A stretch of DNA of 23,986 nt from JAXHMM01 sp964528445. Lineage in GTDB: Bacteria > Bacteroidota > Rhodothermia > Balneolales > Balneolaceae. The position numbers and the translations under genes are program-made. Location: the NCBI GenBank assembly GCA_964528445.1, contig CAZGSL010000032.1, positions 1 to 23,986 of the forward strand, read 5' to 3'. Shown here piece after piece: positions 1 through 7,563 of this stretch (within the stretch, counting starts at the first letter, position 1; each line of letters starts with the position of its first letter). The notes under the pieces are model-generated. The model saw nothing but the letters and a program-made list of their open reading frames with translations, did not search any database and was not told the origin of the DNA.

Positions 1-77
1 CCGACCAGCAGCAGAATCCCCACCAGTAAGAGTAGCCAGGTTCGTTTGCGCTTCAGGGCGTTCGTTATTGCATTCAT
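1..77 (-). CDS. N-terminal fragment of a membrane or exported protein
   Basis: Reading the minus strand from the ATG at 77-75 gives 25 codons before the window edge. They start MNAITNALKRKRTW and continue into an unbroken Leu/Val/Ile/Gly stretch. A short basic segment (KRKR) followed by a hydrophobic run is typical of a signal peptide or N-terminal membrane anchor, with the rest of the protein outside the cytoplasm. Too little is visible to name a family; membrane-fusion proteins of efflux pumps often start this way, but that is only a possibility. It is divergent from the sensor kinase at 253, with about 175 bases between the two starts. Confidence 0.55.
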   Translation of the reverse strand, partial: MNAITNALKRKRTWLLLLVGILLLV

Positions 78-252
78 CCGGGGGAGCTTTTCGTGTTAGG
101 GATTGATGCCGGGAGAGCCTGCCTTCGGGCGGCGGCTGCCACGGTCAAAGTATGACTCTGCGCTGTAAAATGAAACGATGACGCCGGCCGGTGCCCCGTG
201 GGTAATTCTAGGTATATTTCCATATCTTCACTCCCGGGTAATCGGCTGACTG

Positions 253-1761
253 GTGACAAAAAAGTTGGGTAAACAGTACATGGTTAGGGAAATAGTATGC
301 GCGGGCTGTCTGCTGACGGCTCTCCTGTTGACGGGGGGAGTGCCGGTCCCTGACGCATCGGCACAGAACGCCCCCGACAGCCTGCGCGCGCTGGAGGATA
401 TTTACCGCGATTTGGACGAAGACGGGATGGCCGACCTGCTGGGAGAGCGGGTTACCGTGAGGGGGACGGCAACCGTGGCGACGGGGATATACCATGAACG
501 CTACCTGCAGATTTTCATTCAGAACGGCACCGCGGGACTGTCCCTTTTTGCCGAAACCATCGATGAAGAGATTGATGCGGGCGACGTGATCCGCGCGACC
601 GGGGTGGTACAGGAGTATTTCGGGCTGGTTGAGGTGAATGTGTCGGATTACGAAGTGGTGGAGCACCGGCCGCCCGACAGCATCCGGGCGTTCGCACTCG
701 ATTCGGTGTACGCGGATCCCCGTCCCTATCTGGGCATGGAGGTGGAGGGAGAGGCCGTGGTGGTGGAGAAGGGGCACCAGTTCAACGGGAAGTATCTCAG
801 CCTTGCCTCCTCCGATTCGGCCCGGCACACTATAAGGTTCTACGTGACCAACTTTCACAGCCGCTACGCCAACTTTGATTTTGAAAAGGTCAGCGTGGGA
901 GACGAGGTGAGCGTCGCCGGGGTGGTCAGCCGCTACGATCCCGGTGAGGACGGGAACTATATCTACAGCGTGTTTCCGAGGACCGCGGACGATTTTGATT
1001 TCGCGGGAGTGCCCCGGTACTACCGGTTGCTGGTCGCGGCCGGTCTGGGGGGATTGCTGCTGGTGGTCGTCGTATGGATTGTGCTCCTCCGGCGCCAGGT
1101 GCGCAGCCAGACCCGCAAGCTTAGCGAATCGCTGGAGGAGAAGGAGATCCTCCTTCAGGAGATTCACCACCGGGTCAAGAACAACCTGGCCATCATATCG
1201 GGCCTGATTGACCTGCAGAAAGACAGCACCGAAGACGAGTCGGCCCGCCGGGTGCTGGAGGACAGCCAGAACCGGATACAGGCGATGGCGCTGGTACACG
1301 ACAAACTCTACCGGTCCGCATCTCTGAAGGAGATCGGAATGGAGAAATACGTGACCGACCTCGTGGAGGCCATTCACCGGACCTTCTCGGAGAAGGCCGG
1401 TCATGTGGAGCTGAAATTTGACGTGGAGGACCTGGCCCTCGACCTCAAGAACGTGATTCCCTGCGGACTGATTATCAACGAACTGGCGGTCAACGCCTAC
1501 AAGCATGCTTTCCCGGCGGAGAATGGGGAGGGGGGCGTGCTCAGGATCGGCCTGGAGCGCCGGGAAGGGAAAGCGGTGCTGGAAGTGGAGGACAACGGGC
1601 CGGGACTGCCGGCGGATTTCAGCATGGATTCGGTTGATTCCCTGGGCATGCAGCTTGTCAAGACATTTGCCGAACAGCTTTCGGCCGAAACGGAGGTCGA
1701 CACCGGGGATTCCGGAACCTGTTTCCGCTTTATCTTTCCACCGGAGGGCGGGACATCCTAG
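253..1761 (+). CDS. Sensor histidine kinase, HisKA_2 type, with exported OB-like sensor region
   Basis: This is a membrane sensor kinase of up to 502 residues. A signal peptide (hydrophobic core about residues 14-30, Ala-X-Ala-like end near DASAQ) leads into an exported region of about 210 residues. That region seems to hold two related beta-rich, OB-fold-like units (about 61-136 and 159-250), each with a GD-x(4)-GVV-type stretch (GDVIRATGVV and GDEVSVAGVV). A transmembrane helix spans about 257-280, followed by a short coil. The H box IHHRVKNN gives the phospho-accepting His at about 306, as in HisKA_2 kinases. The ATPase domain shows the N box (NELAVNAYKHAF, 409-420), the G1 box (DNGPGLP, 447-453) and a GMQLVK G2-like motif (464-469). 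No receiver or output domain is fused. The start may be GTG 253 or ATG 280; both keep the signal peptide. The stop overlaps that of the convergent oxidoreductase. The ligand is unknown; the response regulator at 7564-7947 is a conceivable but unproven partner. Confidence 0.88.
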   Translation: MTKKLGKQYMVREIVCAGCLLTALLLTGGVPVPDASAQNAPDSLRALEDIYRDLDEDGMADLLGERVTVRGTATVATGIYHERYLQIFIQNGTAGLSLFAETIDEEIDAGDVIRATGVVQEYFGLVEVNVSDYEVVEHRPPDSIRAFALDSVYADPRPYLGMEVEGEAVVVEKGHQFNGKYLSLASSDSARHTIRFYVTNFHSRYANFDFEKVSVGDEVSVAGVVSRYDPGEDGNYIYSVFPRTADDFDFAGVPRYYRLLVAAGLGGLLLVVVVWIVLLRRQVRSQTRKLSESLEEKEILLQEIHHRVKNNLAIISGLIDLQKDSTEDESARRVLEDSQNRIQAMALVHDKLYRSASLKEIGMEKYVTDLVEAIHRTFSEKAGHVELKFDVEDLALDLKNVIPCGLIINELAVNAYKHAFPAENGEGGVLRIGLERREGKAVLEVEDNGPGLPADFSMDSVDSLGMQLVKTFAEQLSAETEVDTGDSGTCFRFIFPPEGGTS

Positions 1762-2999
1762 AGCACCTTCGCCCCTTCGCCCCGGGCGATGAGGGAGGTG
1801 TAAGTCGCCAGCTCCTGCCGGACCTCACCCGAGGTGAGGTCCACCGTCTCGCCCCGCTCGGCTGCCAGGTAAGCCGCCTGGCAAAGCCGGGTAATCTCCA
1901 GCCCGTATTCCCAGTCCAGCAGCGCGTCGCGGTCTTCCAGGAAGGCCTCTGTCATATCCGCCAGCTCGCCCACGTAACCGTAGAGGTCGGCTTCGTTGGG
2001 CTGGACGGCCAGCAGCCCCCTCGAGGCCGTCGCTTTTTCCAGGGCGCTCTCGGCGTCGGCTACCGCCTCGGCGGCCTCATCCCCTATAAATACCTCGAGA
2101 GGCGACTGCAGGGTGTTAATTTCCATGGCGTAACCCGGTCCCAGCCCCTCCATCGTAAGCCGCAATCCCTGCTTGTCGTACATCCAGGAATCTGTAAACT
2201 GGCCTTTTACCCGCTGGCCCGTCTCAGGGTTTTCATAGGTGATAATGCCCGTGCAGAAATCTTCCGCCGGGGTCTCCCCGTAGTCCACGCCGTAGCGCTC
2301 CCTGAGCTGGTCACGGTACTTCGGCTGCCCCCACTTGAGCAGGCTGGTGTCGGCCTGCACGGAGACGGGGCGCAGGTAACCGGGCTCCCGGCCGGGGGGC
2401 GTGAGGATATGCCGGGAGACGGCGATGCTGTGGCAACCCATGTCTGACAGAACGCCCCCGCCCTGACGCCTCGGATCCCAGAACCATCCGTTGTGCGGCC
2501 CCGCGTGTTCCTCGGTGCTTCGGGCCAGCACGATATTGCCCATGGTCTCCATCTGGGGACGAAGCTGTCGGAGCGATTTGTTGATAGAACGCATAAAAAT
2601 CTGGTTCTCAAAATAGGAGGTCAGCAGGTCCGCCGACCGGGCCAGTTCCACCAGGCGAGAGGCCTCTTCCACGGTGCGCCCCAGCGGCTTTTCACAGATA
2701 ACCCCTTTCAGCGCCGCCCCTTTTCGCGCCGCTTCGGCAATCTCCTCCATGATCTCGACCCGCGCGAAGTTGGGGGCCAGAATAGCGACCGCGTCGCAGT
2801 TCCGGCACACCTCCTCGATGGTGCCGTAGACCTCGCACTCTCCGAGCCCTTTCTCCCGGGCGGCCGCGGCGAGATCCTCGGCGCCGCTTCGCCGGTATAC
2901 GGCCGTCAGTTCAAGCTGGCGTACCTGTGTCATGGCCTCCGTCATGAAGTTGGCGATGAATCCGGATCCGATGAAACCTATTCGCAATTTTTCCTTCAT
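1758..2999 (-). CDS. Gfo/Idh/MocA family NAD(P)-dependent oxidoreductase
   Basis: This 413-residue cytoplasmic protein has a normal family length. The N-terminal Rossmann fold starts with the dinucleotide motif GFIGSGFIANF (GxGxxA, residues 8-18). The family EKP motif is at 103-105 (CEKPLGR). DMGCH at 186-190 supplies the usual Asp/His pair of the active site. Members oxidise or reduce sugars, inositols or related polyols; the substrate cannot be read from sequence. An open frame extends upstream to 3281, but only from ATG 2999 does the protein align to the family start (MKEKLRIGFIG), so this start was chosen. It is divergent from the MFS transporter at 3206, and an inverted repeat (3034-3049) lies about 35-50 bases upstream of its ATG. 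Its TAG overlaps the TAG of the convergent kinase gene by sharing CTA/TAG across 1758-1761. Confidence 0.92.
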   Translation of the reverse strand: MKEKLRIGFIGSGFIANFMTEAMTQVRQLELTAVYRRSGAEDLAAAAREKGLGECEVYGTIEEVCRNCDAVAILAPNFARVEIMEEIAEAARKGAALKGVICEKPLGRTVEEASRLVELARSADLLTSYFENQIFMRSINKSLRQLRPQMETMGNIVLARSTEEHAGPHNGWFWDPRRQGGGVLSDMGCHSIAVSRHILTPPGREPGYLRPVSVQADTSLLKWGQPKYRDQLRERYGVDYGETPAEDFCTGIITYENPETGQRVKGQFTDSWMYDKQGLRLTMEGLGPGYAMEINTLQSPLEVFIGDEAAEAVADAESALEKATASRGLLAVQPNEADLYGYVGELADMTEAFLEDRDALLDWEYGLEITRLCQAAYLAAERGETVDLTSGEVRQELATYTSLIARGEGAKVL

Positions 3000-3033
3000 G
3001 ATGATTTCCCTGCGTTGATTGTATTGCTGTTTT

Positions 3034-3049
3034 TTTGCGATTCCGCAAA
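3034..3049. repeat. 16-bp inverted repeat between divergent oxidoreductase and MFS genes
   Basis: TTTGCG-ATTC-CGCAAA is a perfect 6-4-6 inverted repeat in the divergent promoter region. It sits 35-50 bases upstream of the oxidoreductase ATG (2999) and is preceded by a run of Ts. Position and symmetry fit a regulator operator, but no regulator gene is adjacent and no second copy was noticed in the window. Confidence 0.35.
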
Positions 3050-3130
3050 CAGGATACCCAATATGAAGATGAGAATACAGCGGCTGTTTTCGGGGGACTT
3101 GACAATGAGGAGCGGGACACGTACCTAACA

Positions 3131-3151
3131 GCCGGCCGGGATTCGGCCGGC
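3131..3151. repeat. GC-rich hairpin in the leader of the MFS gene
   Basis: GCCGGCCG-GGATT-CGGCCGGC is a perfect 8-bp stem with a 5-base loop. It lies about 55 bases upstream of the chosen MFS start (3206) and 23 bases before the ATG at 3174. No T-tract follows, so it is not a standard intrinsic terminator. It could be an RNA leader structure or a protein-binding palindrome. Confidence 0.45.
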
Positions 3152-3205
3152 GGCACGGCCTGCCGAATCGGCAATGAACGAAAACGAAACGGAATACCAC
3201 CCGCA

Positions 3206-4531
3206 GTGACGGACCGCTCCCCGGGATACTCACGCACCGCACTTTTCTCCTGGGCCCTCTACGACTGGGCCAACAGTGCATTCTTCGCGGTGATCCAGAC
3301 CTTCGTGTTCGCCACCTACTTTATCAATTCCGTAGCCTCCGGGGAGGCCGTGGGCAGCAACCAGTGGGGCAATATCATCAGTCTCGCCGGACTGCTTATT
3401 GCCGTCGGGGGACCCCTCCTGGGGGCGGTGGCCGACCAGACCGGCCGGCGAAAACCGTGGATCCTCGGGTTCAGCCTCCTCTGCATAGGCGCGACCGCCA
3501 TGTTGTGGTTTGTGGCGCCCGACAGCAGTTATCTCTGGCTGGCCCTCGGCATGATTTTCCTGGGCACCGTCGGATCGGAGTGCGCCATTATTTTCTACAA
3601 TGCCATGCTCTCCGACCTGGCCCCCTCGCACGTCCTCGGCCGATGGTCGGGCTGGGCCTGGGGACTCGGGTACGCGGGGGGACTGGCATGCCTTCTGGTG
3701 GCACTGCTGGTCTTTATCGACGTGGAGCAGGCCCCTTTCGGACTGGATATGGCGCAATCGGAACATGTGCGCGCGACGTTCCTGCTGGTGGCCCTCTGGT
3801 ACGCGGTCTTCTCCCTCCCCCTCTTCCTGGTAACGCCGGATACCCCGCGCACGAAGGTGCCGATGCGCAAGGCCGTGAGGGGAGGATGGAGGCAGCTGAA
3901 GGAATCAATCGCCCAGGTGCGTTCCTACCGGCACATCGTTCGATTTCTTATCGCCCGGATGCTTTTTATCGACGGACTGGCGACGGTGTTTGCCTTCGGG
4001 GGGATCTACGCGGCGGGAACGTTTGAGATGAACGAGACCCAGGTGCTTACGTTCGGCATCGGCCTGAACCTGACGGCGGGAGTGGGCGCGGCGCTGTTCG
4101 CCTGGATCGATGACCGGATGGGCAGCAAGCGGACGATCGTAATCTCGCTGATAGGCCTCATCCTGACGACGGGATCGATTCTCCTGGTAACCTCCGAGCT
4201 GCTTTTCTGGATCATCGGCCTGACGCTCGGTGTATTCGTCGGTCCGGTCCAGGCGGCGGGACGGTCCTGGATGGCACATGCGGCCCCTCCCGGCCTGCGT
4301 AACCAGATGTTCGGGCTTTTTGCCCTCTCCGGGAAAGTGACCGCGTTTATGGGGCCCTTCCTCGTGGGCTGGCTTACCTGGCTGGCCGGCAGCCAGCGGG
4401 TGGGCATGAGCGTGATCGTGGTCCTGTTTTGCCTGGGCCTGTGGGGGATGCTGGGGGTCCCGGAAGCCGGGGGCAGAGAGCCGGGAGAGAGGCCGGATTC
4501 CGGGGAGAAGGGGAAAGAAATAATTAAATGA
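3206..4531 (+). CDS. MFS transporter, UMF1 / Atg22-like family
   Basis: This inner-membrane protein has about 12 hydrophobic helices and 441 residues from GTG 3206. The segment FSWALYDWANSAFF just after the start is the hallmark of the UMF1 (vacuole effluxer Atg22-like) branch of the major facilitator superfamily. DQTGRRKPWILG fits the MFS loop 2-3 motif and DDRMGSKRTI its second-half counterpart. In eukaryotes Atg22 exports amino acids from the vacuole; the substrate of bacterial members is mostly unknown. The frame is open upstream to TTG 3035 but has no ATG before helix 1. GTG 3206 gives the family-like N-terminus. An 11-codon ATG-initiated reading (3174-3209) ends in a TGA that overlaps this GTG, so a frameshift or a coupled leader is possible. 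The gene ends in a charged Gly/Glu/Lys tail and is divergent from the oxidoreductase. Confidence 0.85.
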   Translation: MTDRSPGYSRTALFSWALYDWANSAFFAVIQTFVFATYFINSVASGEAVGSNQWGNIISLAGLLIAVGGPLLGAVADQTGRRKPWILGFSLLCIGATAMLWFVAPDSSYLWLALGMIFLGTVGSECAIIFYNAMLSDLAPSHVLGRWSGWAWGLGYAGGLACLLVALLVFIDVEQAPFGLDMAQSEHVRATFLLVALWYAVFSLPLFLVTPDTPRTKVPMRKAVRGGWRQLKESIAQVRSYRHIVRFLIARMLFIDGLATVFAFGGIYAAGTFEMNETQVLTFGIGLNLTAGVGAALFAWIDDRMGSKRTIVISLIGLILTTGSILLVTSELLFWIIGLTLGVFVGPVQAAGRSWMAHAAPPGLRNQMFGLFALSGKVTAFMGPFLVGWLTWLAGSQRVGMSVIVVLFCLGLWGMLGVPEAGGREPGERPDSGEKGKEIIK

Positions 4532-4626
4532 TGTTTTTATACCGTAAAATGCTAAATTAGCGGCAGTTTATGCGACAGCCGGAGGAGATTTCCCCGGATA
4601 TACCCAACCCAAAAAATGAGATTACC

Positions 4627-4803
4627 ATGAGCAGATTTGACGATATCAAAGGAGTGGTGGACGGTTTTGAAAACGACATGACGAAGTTCTACAACAAGGG
4701 AAACAAGGCGGCCGGCACGCGGGCGCGCAAGGGACTGCAGGAACTCCGCAAGCTGGCCCAGGAAGTTCGCCTCGAAATCCAGGACATCAAGAACAAGTCC
4801 TGA
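4627..4803 (+). CDS. Histone H1-like DNA-binding protein (Hc1 type)
   Basis: A 58-residue, Lys/Arg-rich helical protein starting MSRFDDIKGVVDGFENDM. The central stretch YNKGNKAAGTRARKGLQEL and the LAQEVRLEIQ end match the short histone H1-like proteins common in Bacteroidota and related to chlamydial Hc1. These coat DNA and probably shape the nucleoid. An in-frame ATG at 4570 would add 19 residues (PEEISPDIPN...) not seen in the family, so ATG 4627 was preferred. The gene stands alone, 95 bases after the MFS gene, and is followed at once by a strong intrinsic terminator, so it is probably a short, highly expressed transcript. Confidence 0.85.
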   Translation: MSRFDDIKGVVDGFENDMTKFYNKGNKAAGTRARKGLQELRKLAQEVRLEIQDIKNKS

Positions 4804-4823
4804 GCGAAAGTTCCAGCAAACGT

Positions 4824-4853
4824 AAAAAAAGCCACCTCGCCGTGGCTTTTTTT
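4824..4853 (+). terminator. Intrinsic terminator after the histone-like gene
   Basis: AAAAAAA, then stem GCCAC (4831-4835), loop CTCGCC, stem GTGGC (4842-4846), then TTTTTTT. The flanking A and T runs extend the stem and make it potentially bidirectional. It starts 21 bases after the stop of the histone-like gene and separates it from the PH-domain gene pair. Confidence 0.92.
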
Positions 4854-4907
4854 ATTGCCTTCCCGTTTTTATAGCTCCTTCCGATAATTTTAATACCTTT
4901 TAGGTCT

Positions 4908-5390
4908 ATGAGAACCGCCCCCCAACATCGGCTGCCTCGTGCCGCGATCAGGGTCTGGCGCATTACGTCGGTCCTTTTCGGGGTGGCACTGCTGGCCCTT
5001 CCTCTTTTTCTCTGGCTGCTGAGACTGGACGGGGATGGTCCGCCGGCGTGGACGGTCTGGGGCTCGGCCGCCGCCGTGGCCGCCGCCTCGGGATTGTGGG
5101 CGTTCATCATTCCCGAAATACGGTGGCGAAGATGGCGCTACACCATCGACGAGCATGAAATAGACCTGCAGCGGGGGGCCATTATCATCAATCGCACGCT
5201 TGTCCCCGCTAAAAGGGTGCAGCATGTGGACACGCGGCAGGGCCCCATTCTCCGCAGTTTCGGGCTGGCGGACGTGACCATTTCAACGGCGGCTACCACG
5301 CACCGCATACCGGCCCTTGACGAAGAGACTGCGGAGGGAGTACGGAATCGTATTTCCAAGTTCGCCAGGATGGCCAAAGAGGATGTCTGA
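4908..5390 (+). CDS. Membrane protein with bacterial PH domain, YdbS-like
   Basis: This 160-residue inner-membrane protein has two hydrophobic helices (about 17-39 and 47-68) followed by one bacterial PH-like domain (bPH_2) from about 72 to 150. Typical bPH_2 features are the WRYTIDEHEIDLQRGAI strand pair, the VPAKRVQHVDTRQGPILRSFGL segment and the final ALDEETAEGVRNRI helix. The layout matches YdbS of Firmicutes, encoded next to YdbT. YdbS/YdbT have been linked to resistance to some antimicrobial peptides in Bacillus, but the biochemical role is unclear. The stop overlaps the start of the following three-PH-domain gene by 8 bases, implying translational coupling. A poor TAnnTTTG-like site (TACCTTTT, 4894-4901) lies very near the ATG and may be coincidental. 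Confidence 0.82.
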   Translation: MRTAPQHRLPRAAIRVWRITSVLFGVALLALPLFLWLLRLDGDGPPAWTVWGSAAAVAAASGLWAFIIPEIRWRRWRYTIDEHEIDLQRGAIIINRTLVPAKRVQHVDTRQGPILRSFGLADVTISTAATTHRIPALDEETAEGVRNRISKFARMAKEDV

Positions 5391-6858
5391 TCCCGCGCGA
5401 CAACACCCGGCGGCTGCCCTGGCAAAGGTGGTTGAGATCGTCAGGCAGAACTTCGTTACCATCCTGGTGGTCCTGCTTGCCGGCGGGGCCAGCGAGGAGG
5501 CTCTCTGGAACCTGGTCGGAATCGGGGGCGTGGCGCTGGTGCTCCTGGTCTGGGGCGTGCTCGACTGGCTGCGTTTTACCTACCGCGTCGAGGAGGGGGA
5601 GCTTCGAATCGAGCAGGGTGTGATGGTGAGGAAAAAACTGTTTCTCTCGCCCGAACGGATACAGGTCATCGACATCACTTCGGGGATGGTCCAGCGGCTC
5701 TTCGGACTGGTACAGCTGGAAGTCAAAACGGCCGGTTCCACCTCAAAGGAAGCCAAGATCAGCGCTCTAAGCCGCGAAAAGGCCCAGCAGCTTCAGCAGA
5801 TTCTGAGGGAGGCCGCCGAGAGCGTCCGGGGTGATTCCGAGGAGGAAACCGCCGAGGCTGAGGAGGTGGAAAAGGAGAAACCGGTCTACCGGCTGAATAT
5901 GAGGGATCTCCTGATCGCCGCTTCTACTTCCGGGCGCTTCGGTGTGGCGCTCTCCATCGTAGGTACGGTCTTTTCCCAGGTCGACCAGGTGATTTCGGAA
6001 GAGCAGATGCTGGAATACTTTCGCCGCGTGGCACCCTCCATGTCGTCCGTGAACGTGATTGTGGTCTCGGTCGTGGCCGTCATCGTTGTCTCCTGGCTGT
6101 TCGCTTTTTTAAGTACCATCATCAAGTACTACGGTTTCCAGGTGGAGGTGGGCGAGAAGGAGCTGGTCATTTCGCGGGGCCTGCTGGAGAAGAAACAGCT
6201 GACGGTGCCCTTCAACCGCATCCAGGCCGTTCAGATCCGGGAAGGCCTGCTGAGACAGCCTATAGGGTACGCTTCGATTACCCTGGAGAGCGCGGGATAC
6301 GGGGACGAATCCGGCAACACCGCCACGCTGTTTCCCCTTCTTCCCAGGACGGAAGCCACCTCGTTTATTCGCAAGGTCGTTCCCGAATACCTGGTGGAAG
6401 TGCAGCTGGAAAGTCCTCCGAAGATCGCACTCCGGCGCTACCTGCTTCGTATGACCTGGTTTGCGCTGCCGGTCGTGCTCCTGGTCTGGTGGTTGATCCC
6501 CTACGGCAGGTGGGCCTGGCTGCTGTTGCCGCCTGCCTGGTTCCTGGGCTGGAGCCAGTATCGTACGGCGGGAGTGGGGAGCTCGGGCCGCACCCTCGTG
6601 GTCTGCAGCCGTACGCTGGGGAAATCGACCGCCATCGTACGGAAGTACCGGATACAGGCTGCGGAAATCAGCCAGAATCCCCTCCAGTCACGCCACAACC
6701 TGGTGGATTTCCAGGTGACCGTGGCCTCCGGGAGCCAGGGGGCCTCCTTCAGGGTACGGGAGCTGAACAGGAACACCGGCATGAAGTTCTGGGAGTGGAG
6801 TTCGGCGCGTCCCCCGGAAGTTCCTGAGCGGTTTCAGGGCGTGAAAAGTCCGTCGTAG
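5383..6858 (+). CDS. Membrane protein with three bacterial PH domains, YdbT-like
   Basis: This 491-residue inner-membrane protein has three bPH_2 domains, the usual YdbT plan: about 66-145, 250-330 and 395-470. The first two share the motif strand, RG/QG turn, KK..L, P..RIQ.(V)(I/Q), G..(Q)R..G (for example LSPERIQVIDITSGMVQRLFG and VPFNRIQAVQIREGLLRQPIG). Hydrophobic pairs precede each domain (about 24-60, 185-245 and 358-390). A strongly acidic linker follows domain 1 (DSEEETAEAEEVEKEK, 151-166). ATG 5383 was chosen because it overlaps the stop of the ydbS-like gene and gives the normal length; an upstream in-frame start at 5317 would lie inside that gene. The 3' end overlaps the convergent gene at 6834 by 25 bases. 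The function is not established beyond the family's association with membrane or envelope physiology. Confidence 0.85.
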   Translation: MSDPARQHPAAALAKVVEIVRQNFVTILVVLLAGGASEEALWNLVGIGGVALVLLVWGVLDWLRFTYRVEEGELRIEQGVMVRKKLFLSPERIQVIDITSGMVQRLFGLVQLEVKTAGSTSKEAKISALSREKAQQLQQILREAAESVRGDSEEETAEAEEVEKEKPVYRLNMRDLLIAASTSGRFGVALSIVGTVFSQVDQVISEEQMLEYFRRVAPSMSSVNVIVVSVVAVIVVSWLFAFLSTIIKYYGFQVEVGEKELVISRGLLEKKQLTVPFNRIQAVQIREGLLRQPIGYASITLESAGYGDESGNTATLFPLLPRTEATSFIRKVVPEYLVEVQLESPPKIALRRYLLRMTWFALPVVLLVWWLIPYGRWAWLLLPPAWFLGWSQYRTAGVGSSGRTLVVCSRTLGKSTAIVRKYRIQAAEISQNPLQSRHNLVDFQVTVASGSQGASFRVRELNRNTGMKFWEWSSARPPEVPERFQGVKSPS

Positions 6859-7307
6859 GCGATGAGCGTTACCACCCCGAAGATGATATGGAGCACCAGC
6901 AGGGCGTAGGGGACGCCGGGGCCCCATCGCCTCCCGAGCATTCCGGGATCGCTGATGGCCCGCCCCTCCCCGATATGCGGATGGTTCCGGGAGAGGGTGC
7001 CCATAATCACGCCTACGAAAATGCCGTGTGCGAATCCCCACAGGATGCCCGCGGGCCAGTCGGGATGAACCCCCATCGCGGTAAGCAGAAATACGTAGAG
7101 AACGCCCCATCCCGCTCCCGCGAGAAGATGCAGGAAGATCCCCAGCAGGTAGACGCCCGACCGGCTGTCCGGGTGGATGAAACGCGTGCCGAGCAGGTAC
7201 GGTATATCGATCCTGATACCGGCAGCGCCCAGCAGGTAGATAAGCACGGTCAGCACTCCCGCGCCGATCAGTCCGGCGAGCGCGCCGATGAGCAAATTGA
7301 CTTCCAT
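6834..7307 (-). CDS. Four-helix membrane protein of unknown function
   Basis: A 157-residue protein with four hydrophobic segments (about 4-28, 52-78, 84-104 and 131-152). The loops contain LLGTRFIHPDSRSG, HPDWPAG and a SRNHPHIGEGRAISDPGMLG stretch. I do not recognise a characterised family. The His/Asp/Glu-rich loop between helices 3 and 4 is the most distinctive part. The start is well supported: GGAGG lies six bases upstream of the ATG (7314-7318), the clearest Shine-Dalgarno noticed in this window. It is probably the last gene of a minus-strand unit behind the response regulator and the 65-aa protein, with 29 bases to the latter. The 3' end overlaps the ydbT-like gene tail to tail. Confidence 0.72.
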   Translation of the reverse strand: MEVNLLIGALAGLIGAGVLTVLIYLLGAAGIRIDIPYLLGTRFIHPDSRSGVYLLGIFLHLLAGAGWGVLYVFLLTAMGVHPDWPAGILWGFAHGIFVGVIMGTLSRNHPHIGEGRAISDPGMLGRRWGPGVPYALLVLHIIFGVVTLIAYDGLFTP

Positions 7308-7336
7308 GGCAAACCTCCGGTGGTTGGGAGAGCTGG

Positions 7337-7534
7337 TTACTCGTTATAGGAGAGGGTAACCTCGAAAGTTATCGTCCGGCTGTCGTGCAGGGCCGGATGG
7401 TTTTCGGTATCGATGTTCGGCACATCCAGGTTGGATACCTCGCATTCGCACTCCTCGTTCAGGTAATCACTCACTTTTTCCGCTATGAACGTTTCCAGCT
7501 GCGAAGCGGAAAGGGTTTTGAGCTTGTTACTCAT
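7337..7534 (-). CDS. Small acidic protein of unknown function, 65 aa
   Basis: ATG 7534 to TAA 7337 encodes a soluble, acidic 65-residue protein. The first half looks helical (LSASQLETFIAEKVSDYLNE). The second half looks strand-forming (TITFEVTLSYNE at the end), with a CEC pair at about residues 29-31. No family is recognised. Support for a real gene comes from its position: it fits between the response regulator and the four-helix membrane gene, all on the same strand, with 29-base gaps on each side and no better reading on the other strand. It could be an accessory or regulatory partner of either neighbour; that is inference. Confidence 0.6.
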   Translation of the reverse strand: MSNKLKTLSASQLETFIAEKVSDYLNEECECEVSNLDVPNIDTENHPALHDSRTITFEVTLSYNE

Positions 7535-7563
7535 GACACCGTCTGTTTTTTAAGTCAGGCTGG

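Noticed and set aside
208..1506. Long minus-strand open frame of 432 codons opposite the sensor kinase
   Set aside because: Its translation is low-complexity and His/Val/Arg-rich with no recognisable motif, and the plus strand clearly encodes a kinase. It is a GC-driven shadow.
3000..3281. Upstream extension of the oxidoreductase
   Set aside because: The extra 94 residues have no family similarity and would cross the divergent promoter region and the MFS start.
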